A stretch of DNA of 64,000 nucleotides, taken from positions 14,022,214 through 14,086,213 of the forward strand of contig CM061138.1 in the NCBI GenBank assembly GCA_030789695.1. The letters run 5' to 3'. Origin of the DNA: Scilla litardierei (Eukaryota > Streptophyta > Magnoliopsida > Asparagales > Asparagaceae). Numbering within the stretch: the stretch's first letter is position 1; every line of letters begins with the position of its first letter. Positions 22,831 through 34,500 of this stretch are shown piece after piece. The notes beneath the pieces are model-generated. The model made no database searches and was not told where the DNA came from. It was given only the letters and a program-made list of their open reading frames with translations. The position numbers were made by a program, and so were the translations under genes.

Positions 22831-25800
22831 CTATGAGTTCATAGTTCTCTCATCCTGACCCAGTTTACATTTACTCACTCTCCTCATCCCAATCCCATAT
22901 ACAAGTTTCTCAAAGATACTAGTAGGCAGGGATTTGGTAAGCAAATCAGCCAAGTTATTACATGATTGGATCTTCTGTACCTCAATCTGCTTTTGTTTCT
23001 GAAGGTCGTGCGTCCAGAAGAACTTGGGGGAGATATGCTTCGTCTTGTCACCTTTGATGTAGCCGTCCTGTAGCTGGGCTATACATGCTGCATTGTCCTT
23101 CATAGAGTGTAGTGGGTGCAAGAACGCCGGTCGTCAGGCCGGGTGGAGGTGAGTATGTGCTGGATCACCGAGCGTAGCCAAAAGCATTCCTTGCTTGCTT
23201 CGAAGATCGCGAGTAGCTCTAAGTGGGTGGATGAGACGGTCGTCATGGTCTGCTTCACAGATCTCCAGGATATGGCTTGTGTGCCGCCATATGTGAACAT
23301 GTATCCGGTCTGAGACTTCTCTGTATGAGGATCGGACCTGTAACCTGCGTCAGCATAACCAACTAAACCAGTTGATGCCCCTTTCCTGTAGAATAGACCT
23401 AAGTCTATGGACCCTTGGAGGTAGCGCAGAAGATGATTAACTCCGGCCCAGTGCCGCTGTGTAGGTGCAGCACTATATCTGGCTAGTAAGTTTACTGCAA
23501 ACGCTATGTCGGGGCGAGTGCAGTTAGCCAGGTAAAGGAGTGCACCGATAGCACTTAAATAAGGCACTTCGGGGCCTAGTACTTCCTCCCCCTCTTCCAG
23601 CGGCCGGAAGGGGGTATTTGTGTACATCCAATGATCTGACGACCATCGGAGTGCTGAGGGGGTGGCACTTATCCATCTGAAACTTTTTCAATAAGTTCGA
23701 TGTGTAAGTTGACTGGTGTAACAGGATCCCATCTTTAAGATGCTCTATCTGAAGGCCTAAACAGAATTTTGATTTTCCGAGGTCTTTCATCTCGAAAGTT
23801 TCTGTCATGCTTCTAGAAATCTTTGCGATCTCTTCAGGAGATCCGATGAGGTTTAAGTCGTCTACGTAGACGGCTATAATTACAAATCCTGTTCCTTTGC
23901 TCTTATAAAGATGCAAGGACAGACTGGGTCGTTTTTAAATCCTTGCTGTGCAAGGAAGTCGCTCAGTCTGTTATACCACATTCTTCCAGATTGTTTTAGA
24001 CCATATAATGATCTTTGCAGTTTCACTGAGTAGATGTCACGTTCTCTCTCTTTTAGTGCTGCAGGCAAAGAATAACCGTCAGGCAATCTCATATAGATGT
24101 CTCGGTCTAGGTTGCCATATAGGTATGCAGTAACCACGTCCATGAGTTGCATATCTAAACCCTCTTGTGCTGTTATGCCAATGAGGAATCGGAAGGTGAT
24201 CGCGTCCATGACCGGGGAGTATGTGGCTTCAAAATCTACCCCAGGACGTTGGGTAAAACCCTGCGCTACAAGCCTTGCTTTGTAGCGTACGATCTCATTC
24301 TGTTCATTTCGTTTTCTAACAAATTACCCATTTATAACCCACAGGTTTTTACACCTTTTGGTGTCTGGACTATTGGTCCGAAGACCTTGCGTTTGGTGAG
24401 TGAATCCAACTCCACTCCTATTGCCGCTTTCCACTTTGGCCAATCATCTCTGCTTTGACATTCTGTCAGAGAGCGTGGTTCAATATCATCGTCGCAGTAC
24501 GCGACGTTGATGGCAATATTACACGCAAATGTGTCATCTATTGTTGTGCTTTTTCTGTCCCAATACTCCCCAGTTCGTACATAGTGTATCGATACTTCAT
24601 TTTCTCTCGGTTTTTCCTCTTCATGAGAGTTTGGGAGAGATGGGGTAGCAGGGCTTAAATTAGCATCCTGTGGTGGTATTTGTTTACCATTGCCAAGGGT
24701 CCTACTCTTTCGAGTGACTTGGTCCTTGGATCCCGGTGGGCGTCCTCTCTTTTTGAGAGGTCCAACCATTTCTGCTGCAGGCGGATTGCATCCATTTTGC
24801 GGTATGTCAATCCTAGCTGGAGTGTTAGCAGCAGGGACGTGTGATTTGACAATCTTCTGGTTGTCAGTAAATTTGTCCGGCAAGAGATGGAAAGTGTTTT
24901 GGATGTGGAGAATCTTCAGGACCTCCCTCCTCACACTGACTTGTTGGCGGATCAAAGTGACATAAAGTTTTTGTATCCCAAGTGATACTTTCTGAAGCTT
25001 CGGGCTTCTTTGTCTGTGAGCCTAGTCTTGGGAACGATGTTTCATCGAATTCACAGTCTTCTAGACGTGCCTTAAAGACGTCCCCCGTAAGGGGTTCTAG
25101 GAATCTAATTATGGAGGGGGTGTCAAACCCAACATAAATGCCTAGGCGACGTAGTGGACCCATCTTTGTCCTTTGTGGTGGTGCTATGGGGACGTATACT
25201 GCACAACCAAATATTCTCAAATGTGAGACAATTGGTGGGGCTCCAAGTGCTAGTTGCATTGGAGAAGATGACTGACCTCCAGAGGGTCTTAATTTTATTA
25301 AAGATGCAGCATGCAGAATTGCATGACCCCACGCATTCACTGGCATCTGGGATTGAAGTAATAATGGACGAGCGATCTATTGCAGTCTCTTAATTAGAGA
25401 TTCTGCTAACCCATTTTGGGTGTGAACATGCGCTACAGGATGTTCGACTTCAATTTCCTGAGCTTGGCAATAGTCTAGAAAGACTTGTGACGTAAACTCC
25501 CCCGCATTGTCCAGACGAAGTTTCTTAATCTGGTGGTCGGGGAAGTGGGCCCGTAACTTTATTATCTGAGCTAAAAACTTAGATAGTGCTAGGTTACGGG
25601 GTGGACAGTAGGCACACATGTGACCACTTAGTTGATGCGTCTATCAGGACCATAAAGTACCTGAACGGACCACTTGATGGGTGAATCGGCCCACAAATGT
25701 CTCCGTGGATTCTTTCCAGAAAGCTGGGAGACTCCACATCCACTTTCAGTGGAGAGGGTCTCGTGATCAGTTTACCCTTGTAACAGGGTGGACATGGGAA

Positions 25801-26352
25801 TTTGCCTTTTTGAAGAATCTTCAGGTTCTTCAGGTCAATGCCCCTGGAGTTCTTTATGATGCGGTACATCATAACCGAACCAGGGTGTCCCAGTCGACTG
25901 TGCCAGAGTTGGAATTCTGGTGTTTGGGGGCACTGCAGGTGCTCCACCATGGATGTTTCTGGAGTTTGTATATTTGTTTGGTAGAGTCCCGAGGGGAGTC
26001 CCTTGAAACGTTCCACAATGGTTTTTTGAACCATTTGTAAGAGCCGTTACAAGCAAGTATTCCCTTTTATCTTCCTCGACCGTCTCTAAGTGATATCCGT
26101 TTAAACGGATGTCTTTAAAACTTAGGAGGTTTCGGATGGATTTAGGGGAGTATAACGCATTTTTAAGTGTTATTTGTGTGTTTGCCGGGGAGCAATATAA
26201 TTGCTTCCCCTGATCCTTCGATTATGTTTGCTGGTCCTGAGATTGTTCTCAGTGGGCCAGAATAGCTACTTACGCTCGTGAAAGTAGTCTATGTTTTGAA
26301 GGATCGAGTGCGTCGATGCACTGTCCACTAGGCAGATAAGTTCCATATCTAA
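22831..26352 (-). pseudogene. copia pol remnant (PR, INT, RT, RNase H)
   Basis: On the minus strand, in order: protease with CLVDSAST (about 26320); pre-integrase and integrase zinc region (H...H...C..C, 25780-25930); integrase core (25380-25700); linker (24330-25350); RT (23520-24209) with the catalytic YVDDL box near 23860; RNase H and tail (22831-23627), including LLYLANCTRPDIAFAVNLLA and NLADLLTKSLP. At least six frame changes or stops separate these pieces (near 23110, 23570, 23900, 24270, 25360 and 26035). The element cannot make an intact polyprotein. Confidence 0.88.
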
Positions 26353-26584
26353 AAAAGGGAAAGACATTCAAGCAATAAATGAAGAGAAAAGATCTACTTT
26401 CATAAAGGTAAATGCTCAAAAAAAAAATATTGTTCTGACATGGAAATAAAAACTAGATACGATGCATAAAATAGAAGATACATTGCTAGTTGCATAAAAG
26501 TGGTCCAGATCTAGAGAGTGTCATCTCCCATGAAATCTTCAGGAGTCCATGAGGTCTCTGCCAACGCTGCGCTCTCCATCAGGT

Positions 26585-27540
26585 TTGTCTCAGCTCAAGG
26601 CTTGAGGCTTGCCTGGTAGAGGTCCTGGAGGTGTTTTGCTGTGCGGCAGATTCTGGACCAGTGGCCCGTCATCCCGCATTTTGAGCATTTGTCCTCCCAG
26701 TCTTTCTTGGGAGTGCCTCCTTTGTTGGGAATCCTCTTCTGCTTCTTGTCCACGAACTTCTGGTTCTGGGGAGGAGCTGGGGGAGTGGCCTTCTTCCGCT
26801 GCTTCTGTTCTTTCCATTTTTGGAATTTTGCCTTTTTGTCCGTCTTCTTCTTCTGGGAAGACTGGAAGTGGGCCTCTGCAGGAGGTGGCAATGGAGCGGA
26901 GCCAGGAGGGCGCAGGTTTGTGGGTGGCAACCAACGGGTCTCTGTTCTGTTCAGCCATAAGCAGGCATGAAAGAAGGTCAGAGTACTTTGTGAACTTCCT
27001 CTCTCGATATTGTTGCATAAGGATCATGTCCTTTTCGTGGAAAGACGTAAACGTCTTTTCCAGCAACATCTTCTCTGTCACTGGTTCACCACACAACTTC
27101 AGGCGTGAGGTGATGCGGGAAGAGAGCTGAGTTGTACTCCGCTACGGATTTGAAATCCTGTATGCGGAGGTGAGTCCACTCGTACTGTGCACGGGGGAGT
27201 GTGACATCCCTCTGATGTCTGTACCTCTCCTCGAGTGCATCCCACAGCTCGTAAGGGTCCTCTACAGTGAGGTACTCGTCCTTTAAGGTCGAGTCTAAGT
27301 GTTTCCTGATATATATAATGGCTTTCGCCTTTAATATATCGGAAACTTTCTCTGTATGAGGTGCTTCCACTGAAGCCTCCTTGTTAGCTGGGGGCAGTAC
27401 TAGTTGTTGCCTTTTCAGTCTGTGTGAGACTGAAATCATGAGAGCGCAGATGGAACTTCAGGTCCAACTGCCAACTCAGGTAGTTTGACCCATCAGCCTT
27501 CAGGACTGAGAAGTCTACATTTGCGAGTCTGGCCATTTTA
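26585..27540 (-). pseudogene. copia gag remnant
   Basis: The minus-strand frame from about 27537 encodes a copia Gag with LKADGSNYLSWQLDLKFHL near the N-terminus, a UBN2-type core, LWDALEERYRHQRDV, and a zinc knuckle CSKCGMTGHWSRIC (CX2CX4HX4C) near 26650. It is split by a frameshift near 27090. A noncoding-looking stretch (26353-26584) separates it from the protease. Confidence 0.85.
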
Positions 27541-27605
27541 TGATCTAGCATGTAAAGAAAAGTAGCATGTATCATTAAGACTGAATAAAACAGACATCCA
27601 CGCAT

Positions 27606-28679
27606 GTAATGTAGTCATTTTCATGGCATGAATTTTAATTAGTGTGATTTTAACATATATGCTTTTTTCAGGTAATGTGAATAATTAATTACTAAAAATT
27701 AACAATCACGCATGCTGTTAAGGGATTTCATTGTGACATTAAAACATGGTATTTAAGCTAATTAATCAACCACGCAGTTTAATGCATAAACAATGAAAAC
27801 AGAAATAATGACCTTAGGCTATGGGGATCAGCCAGCCGACACCGAAAAAATAAAAGAGTCCAGTCCGAAGTTACATCAAAAATGCATGAAAATTAAAGTA
27901 CAACTCGGGAACTTCAGAGAGAAGCCCCTATCTTCATTGTGCGAACGCCTTCAGCTTCTTCTTGGTGTCCTTCGGTCTTCTTTTTTACATATTCATCCTC
28001 ACATACAAAATTTCTCTCAAAAAAGAAGAAAAATTGCAGGAATTTAAAACGGTGTCGGAAACCTGGCTGATCCCTAAAAACATAGCCTAATATTTGCACA
28101 TCCACGCAGATAATATATTTGCGACATACAACCACGCAGATAATCAAAGACACATGCATTTAAAGTAATTAAAATTGTGTGTGTCGTGCAAAAAAACATT
28201 TTTTTAAAAAACTTTTTGCCTTTTTGATCCATAATTTACGGTTTTATTTTACCGCTTTAAACCCTTTCGAAAATTTCTTTTTCAATATTTTGGGCTTTTT
28301 AGGGCCAAAAATAAATAAAATAATTTATGTGAATGAGCTAATTTTCTGGCCTTTTTGGGCCATGAAAACAACCCATTAGGGTTAATATTTGGGCCTCCCC
28401 CGAAAAATAGCCCGTTAGGGTTAGGGTTTCGGGAAACCCTAGGGGGGCCCGCGGCGTGTCGCCCGTGACGGCGGGCCGCGTATGTTTTTTGCGTTTTTTT
28501 TCTCAGCAAACAGGAATGCGCCACATCCGCGAACCTGATCATTTTTTATCAGGTGCCATCTGTTTTCCATTAATACACACACATATAAATGGAAAATTTT
28601 CAAATACAAAAATCGTCCGTACAAAACTGTGCGATAAGTGTTTTTTTGGGTATTCTCTTAAAATGCAAACTGTTGGATA
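27606..28679. other. Region upstream of copia gag, with a 270-bp hairpin
   Basis: No LTR matching 22518 is present. TTAGGCTATGGGGATCAGCC (27814-27833) is complementary, with short gaps, to 28061-28087, and CGACACCG pairs with CGGTGTCG, giving a foldback spanning about 27814-28088. Repeated CCACGCAGATAAT words follow at 28105 and 28131. The right half (28380-28520) is GC-rich without a gene. Confidence 0.4.
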
Positions 28680-29950
28680 TGTTATACACATGCTAATACA
28701 TGCACTTATTGCCTCTCGATTGGATTGTTATAAAAGTTTTATTGTTCTGAAATTGTTAAATTTGTAACACCTAATTATTTGATGGTCAAATCCCCTTAGG
28801 GTTCACCCATATTTTTTTTCTCGAGTATAGTTATTTGCAAATCGAGCAACAAATTTTTTTTTAATTTTTTTAAATAAAATGTTTTTCGCACAAGCTTCTT
28901 GTGCAAAATTGCCCACTATATATGCATAAGTGCTGTCAGTGCAGGAATTTTCATGTGCTCTCAACACAGAAAACTTATCCCACTATTTTTTTGAAATTTT
29001 TTATGGATTGATATACACATTCTAAAATATCAAAACCCCAAATATAGATGAACTCTAAATAGATTTGACCATTGATCCACTCGTTATAAAAAGTTTAATT
29101 GGTCTTGAATTGCTGAATTTGCAACAATCATATTGAGCGTCAAATAACATTGGATTCAATTGATTTTTGATATGTTGACCATCCATGATGTGTATAAAAC
29201 ATCAAAAGAATTATTTTAAAATAAAAAAATATGATGTATATGTGTATTAGTATAGGAAAATTTCTCATATTGACCGCACATATACATTATTCCGATTCAC
29301 ACACATATACATACATGCATGCATGCACACATATATAGTGGAAAATGGGTATCAGCTACACAAGAAGGAAAATTTTCTCCTTGATAGCGTGCAACCCCCC
29401 CTATTTTTTTCCTTCGAGCCAAACCGTTCATTTTGATTTTCATATTCTAAACCTCCAAACCACCAATTTTCAAGTACATTCAAGGAGTTTTGCTCATTCA
29501 TCCACCCGTTGTAAGTTCAACGATTTCAAAACAATCGAACTTTTTTGTAACGAGTGGATCGAGGGTCAAATACCCTTAGGGTTCACCCATATTTAGGGGT
29601 TTGGGGGTTTATAATGTGTAAAACAACTTAGAATTTTTTTCAAAAAAGGGGCAAGGGGTTGGCCGTGCGCTACCCAATGAGAAACTTTTCTTTCTTGGTA
29701 GCAAGAAACATCCCCTATTTTTCCATTCGATCTGAATAGTTCATATATATCTCCATGTTCTAAGACCCCAAATTACCAATTTTCAAATGAATCCAATGTG
29801 TTTTGCTCATTCATCCACCTATTGCAACTTCAACGGTTTAATAACAAAATAATTTCTTGCAACGAGTGGATTGAGAGTCAAATACCCCTAGGGGATCACC
29901 TATATTTGGGATGTTGATGTTTTAGAATGTGTACAACAAATTAGAAATTT

Positions 29951-29986
<36 letters not shown>

Positions 29987-30365
29987 TTGGGTGGATGTGA
30001 GATAAATAAATTTCGGGGGGGGGGGGGGGGGGGGGGATTGGGTGGATGTGAGATAAATATTATAAAGAATATGGAAGCAAAGGAGGGATTTCCACCTTGG
30101 CTAGCTCACGCCCACCATTCCTCTTATTTTTTGAATTTTTTTCCACGTTGTTGTACACATTCTAAAACCTCAACTCTCCAAATATGGGTTAACCCTATGA
30201 ATATTTGACACTTGATCCACTCGTTGCAAGAAGTTCTACTGTTCTGAAACCATTGAACTTGCTACGGATGGATGATCGAGCAAAACTCATCGGATTCATA
30301 TGAAAATTGGTAGTTTGGGGTTTTAGAACATGAAGATCAAAATGAATTGTTTCGGATCGAAGGGA
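28680..30365. repeat. Cluster of ~300-bp repeats in both orientations
   Basis: A unit with the words TTTTGCTCATTCATCCACC, AACGAGTGGAT and GGGTCAAATACCCTTAGGG occurs in direct orientation at about 29345-29640 and 29695-29950. It is inverted at about 30063-30365. More diverged relatives are at 28720-28830 and 28985-29170 (inverted). The arrangement suggests a foldback or long-terminal-inverted-repeat element that has amplified locally. Confidence 0.6.
29952..30036 (+). repeat. Duplicated poly(G) tracts (34 and 22 G)
   Basis: A run of 34 G (29952-29985) is followed by ATTGGGTGGATGTGAGATAA and then by a second TTTC plus 22 G (30015-30036) with the same following sequence. It is a tandem duplication differing mainly in homopolymer length. 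Confidence 0.9.
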
Positions 30366-30371
30366 AAAAAA

Positions 30372-30372
<1 letters not shown>

Positions 30373-30405
<33 letters not shown>

Positions 30406-30585
30406 TGTGTGTGTTCTCTCTCTCCCTCTCCCTCCCTCTCTCTCTGTCCCTCTCTCTCTCTCTCTCTCTCTCTTTTCTCTCTGTGTGTGTGTAGTTTGGG
30501 ATTTTAGAACATGAAGATCAAAATGAACTGTTTCGGATCGAAGATAAAAAATCTCTCTCTGTGTGTGCGCGCGCGCGCGCGCGCG

Positions 30586-30618
<33 letters not shown>

Positions 30619-30653
30619 TGCGCGCGCGCGGCGCGCGCGCGCTTATGTGTGTG
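30373..30653 (+). repeat. Compound microsatellite (CT)n, (GT)n, (CG)n
   Basis: CT and GT runs (30373-30492) and then CT, CG, CT, GT and CG runs (30552-30653) are preceded each time by the same AACATGAAGATCAAAATGAA segment (30328 and 30509). A ~180-bp stretch was thus duplicated with microsatellite expansion. Confidence 0.9.
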
Positions 30654-30663
30654 TAGATGCTTA

Positions 30664-31042
30664 CTAGGATACATTCTGATGGACCAAACATGCAAATTTA
30701 TTCAAGTCAATTTTAAAATTGGACAAACTAAATGGAAAATCCATTCTGCTGGATGTGGTCTACCTTGTCTAAACTATCTACAAACAAAATTTCAAATGAT
30801 TTAGACATGTTTTACATATGCATCAAGTGGTTGCAAAATTAGACGATTTTATGCTTATTTTGAAACATTGATTTTGCAACCACTTGATGCATGTGTAAAA
30901 CATATCCAAATAATTTGAAATTTTGTTTGTAGTTGGTTTAGATATAGTAGATCACATCTGACAAAACATATTTTATATTTAAGTTGCCCAATTTTAAAAT
31001 TGAGTTAGATTTGCATATTTGGTCCATCCGAATGTATCCTAG
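30664..31042. repeat. Long hairpin: 175-bp inverted repeat with 31-bp loop
   Basis: The left arm 30664-30839 (CTAGGATACATTCTGATGG...) and the right arm 30871-31042 (...CCATCCGAATGTATCCTAG) are inverted copies with scattered mismatches. Both arms border (GT)n/(AC)n runs. It could be a foldback MITE. Transcription would give a near-duplex RNA. It lies about 310 bp beyond the stop codon of the START-domain gene. Confidence 0.8.
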
Positions 31043-31354
31043 TCAACACACACACAATTTTATTCTCGCTCTCTCTGTGAAACGAAGAGCTAATCAATGG
31101 ATTAATGGCAATGGCAATTCGCAATGGACGGACCAGCTTGGGCGACGGACATGGGAGGTTAGGGTTAGAGTTTTTGCCATCAGGATCCTGTTCTTCACTT
31201 CTCAAGTTGCTTTCGTCCAGTTCAAGCAAGAACATAATTTCCCAGCCAGTACCCATCTTTCGATATCAAGAGCTATTTTTCAGACTGAGAAACAAGAAAG
31301 CTGTGGCAAAAACGTCGAAGAAAAAGAAATCGAAATGATTAAACGCTCATAATT

Positions 31355-31599
31355 TTATTCAACCCAGTTAATATCCAAATCTTGTAATTTCATGAGCCAC
31401 TTCTGTGTATCTTGAGAAACATAAGGTCTATTTGACATCTTTTCCAGGCCATCATGGGCATCCGAAGCCTGCGAATTGCAAGGTTTCTCTCCGTTTGGTA
31501 CGGACTTTCTTCTGGGATGTCTCAGCTCCAAGGACAGAAGGCGAGAAACCTCTTGCAGTCCACCCCATTTTTCCAGTGCTCTGGCAATATCATAGCGTC
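31355..31599 (-). CDS. START-like gene exon 10 (stop)
   Basis: The acceptor is GTTGATAG. The 245 nt encode [20 protein letters not shown] through ...DINWVE and the TAA at 31357-31355. AATAAA overlaps the stop and may serve as a poly(A) signal, though plant signals usually lie further downstream. Confidence 0.9.
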
Positions 31600-34500
31600 C
31601 TATCAACAGCCAGAAACATAGGAAATTCAGATATCCATTGAAACTCCAATCCTGATAAAAGAATCATCGGTATCATATCATAATACTACATCATGCTGCA
31701 CTGAAATATAAATTGTTTCGGGAAGCATTTCATATAATGTGTGAGCATGCTAGCATGCATGCATCGGCAACCAGAAACGTAAGAAAGTTTCATAAAAATT
31801 TAGATACGGGAATTGATTTGCGCACCCACCATTTTACAGCACGCACATAGCACTTATTTACAAGTTTGCCATTACTCCAGCGTAGAAACCAATTATTTAC
31901 AAGTTTGCCACTGAAATTACTTCTGTGCATATAGACCAATTTCCAAATTTCCACAAAACCCCACAAGGCTCTGCTGGGGCTTTGTTGGGGTTTTGCCAGA
32001 GGAGGGGACTGTGGATGGGGACAAGCGAATATGGAAAGGAAGGCTGGGGAGGTGGGGGAGGGGACTGGGGTGGTCGGATTATGGGGGGATGGGGATGGGG
32101 AGGGTGGAGGGTGGAGGAGGGGTGGGTAAAGATGAAGGTCTGGGGAGGTCATTGTAGGGGAAGGGGGATGGGGGCAGAGGGGGATAGGGATGGGGGGCGG
32201 AGGGGGTAGGGCAAGAGGGGCGGGCGGCGGAGGGGGTTGGGGACGAGGGGCGGGCGGCGGGGGTAAACGAGACGGCCGCCAACGCTTCCTTCTCGTCGTC
32301 ATCGGGGTGGATAGTGGGGGTGGAGGGGTGGGGTGGAGGGGGAAGAACAGCGGCGGAATAAGACGGTGGTGGGTATGAGCGCACGGTAAAAAAAGAAAGT
32401 ATTTGGGTATATATGCATGTCAAACTTGTAAATAAGCGGAATATGCGCAGAGTAAAACCATGGGTGCACAAATCAATTCCCTTTAGATACACATCAAACT
32501 TAAATCCGTTTAAAACATATGGTTCAGAATACATTGTATCCTAACAGAATATGTTGTGCACAAGAAAATCATTCTATAAAGAGATTAATGTGCATCATGT
32601 GCTAACTAATGGGTTCTCTTAGTTGCTAACATGACGGCCTCTCATTGGGTGAAGCAAAAAGAAAGTATAACTTCACACCTAATAATAGACCAGCTGACGA
32701 CGTCTGCTGCAACTAATAAAAACCCCTTGGCTACCACAGGACACACATTAATCTCAACATATGAGCAAATGTATGTTAGTGTCGTAGAAAAATTGTATTA
32801 TAATGAATCCCAAAGAAGTCAGTTATACGATCTTGCTTGTGAATTGGTTTGCATTAAATTTCTTTAGCTATAAATCCCGTCTAAAAGACAAAATGAGATT
32901 TTTTTACCCACCTGCACGCTCAAAGGACTTTCTACTGGGCATGTAGGCAGGATCCATTCCCCAGCTCCTCTGGAACCTACTTATCTGTGTAGAAAAAGAA
33001 CAATGTCATTACCAGTCTTGACGGCAGCTATTACCAAATTCAAAATGTATTAATCACCAAGAATCGCCATATAGGGGTAATATAAATGACATTCTATGCT
33101 TTGTATTGTTGACTGTAGAGCAACTAGCTTTTCTATAGAGATAAATTGAAGGAAACTGATCAGCTTAAAAGATTGATGAAGACATGAAGCTGGAGGAGCA
33201 AAATGTATGCCTTAAAAGTGCATATTACCTCTTCCTGCAAATTCTCAAGATTATCCCAATATCCTCTTGGCTTCCGATTTTTGTAAGAAAGTTGAAGATT
33301 CATTGAGTTTGCTATCTTTCTAAATCCACCCATGCGAGTAATTGCTTTCTCAATATCTACCCTCCCATGCACGCGAAGCTGCTTTCTCATTGGCATAAAT
33401 CCTTCCTGACCATATTTTGAAATAAATGCCAGGAGTTCAGCTTTGAGAACCTCAAAATCTCTTTGCAAGCCAGGAACCTTTGGCCTTTGCTTTGACGTGG
33501 CTGAGGGAAGAGAACAGGGAACCTCTTCCACCGGTCGGATATCTTGGATGGAAGCATGATTATCAACCAGAGAAAGTCGCTCATCTGATATGTCTAACAA
33601 ATTGCTCGTGGAAGCTCCTCTTTTTTCAACAAAATCACGTATGGCACACAAATTTGATGGAAGATCTTCATAGATGACCTGAAATGTAGGGAACTGGCAG
33701 GTTTTGGAATCCCAAAAGAGAAGGGCAGAAATCACAATCAATTTCAAATGAGAAGAAATGTTCTTGACAGTATGTTGGTATAACGACTAGCAAACTACAG
33801 TTGACCATAAAAAGACATACGAATAGCTATCATACAGAGGAAATGTCATCCAATACTGAAATACTACAATGAAGGTTTTATTTTAGTTTGTAGCACACAT
33901 TTTATGGGGAACATCCAACTTTAGGCATCTTTACGCCAAAATGCCTTGTTTGAAAATGTAAGGGATCGATGAGCAAGATCTACTCTTGTGTGTATTCATT
34001 CATATTGCAGCAAGCAATGAAGCCACATCAGAAGTCCGGTAATATTTATAAAAGATGACTTTTTACTGGTTGAAGAGCAGAATTTCACAATCGTTGACGA
34101 TGTAACATGACAGTAATTGAAAAATCTACAAATACTAGGCAGACAATTAAATCATGCGAATAAGTCTGGTGAGATTTTATTTAAAAAGGAAAACATGTGC
34201 TAGAGCCATAAAGGAGTGCAGCGGCAAAAGATTTCAAAGCAGGCTGAATGTGATATCACATACATGACCTAGATTATTTCAAAGCAGGCTGCATGCAATG
34301 TCACATATCAAACCAGAAACTAAGATGTAAGTAGACATGTTACTAAAATTAAAACAGAATACAGTCCATCCTCCATCAGTAACTTTAAAAATTGCACTAA
34401 ACTGGGTCCACTTCACCAACCATACCCATAATTACAAAATATACACTACATAAATGCCTTACCTCTTCCACCATAGCCTCTGATAGGAAGGTATCTTTGC

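Larger units (their letters stand above)
22230..27605 (-). mobile_element. Ty1/copia retrotransposon, decayed, 5' LTR not found
   Basis: Read on the minus strand it runs gag, protease, integrase, RT, RNase H, then a polypurine tract (AAGGGGAAG, 22519-22530) and an LTR beginning TGTTATGAATAGGCC at 22518. Integrase before RT identifies Ty1/copia. The 3' untranslated part contains AAAACCCAGTGGGAAAAAAC (22700-22720), a segment common to this kind of copia element. No matching 5' LTR is seen to the right up to 31 kb, so the left end of the element (in its own orientation) is missing. A second, more decayed relative occupies 60650-64000. Confidence 0.85.

Noticed and set aside
27606..31000. Search for the missing 5' LTR of the copia element at 22.2-27.6 kb
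   Set aside because: No sequence matching the TGTTATGAATAGGCC end or its TATA region was found, so no full element boundaries or TSD are claimed.
30984..31352. 122-codon and 77-codon plus-strand frames upstream of position 31355
   Set aside because: They overlap the hairpin and the 3' flank of the START-like gene on the opposite strand and show no conserved motif.
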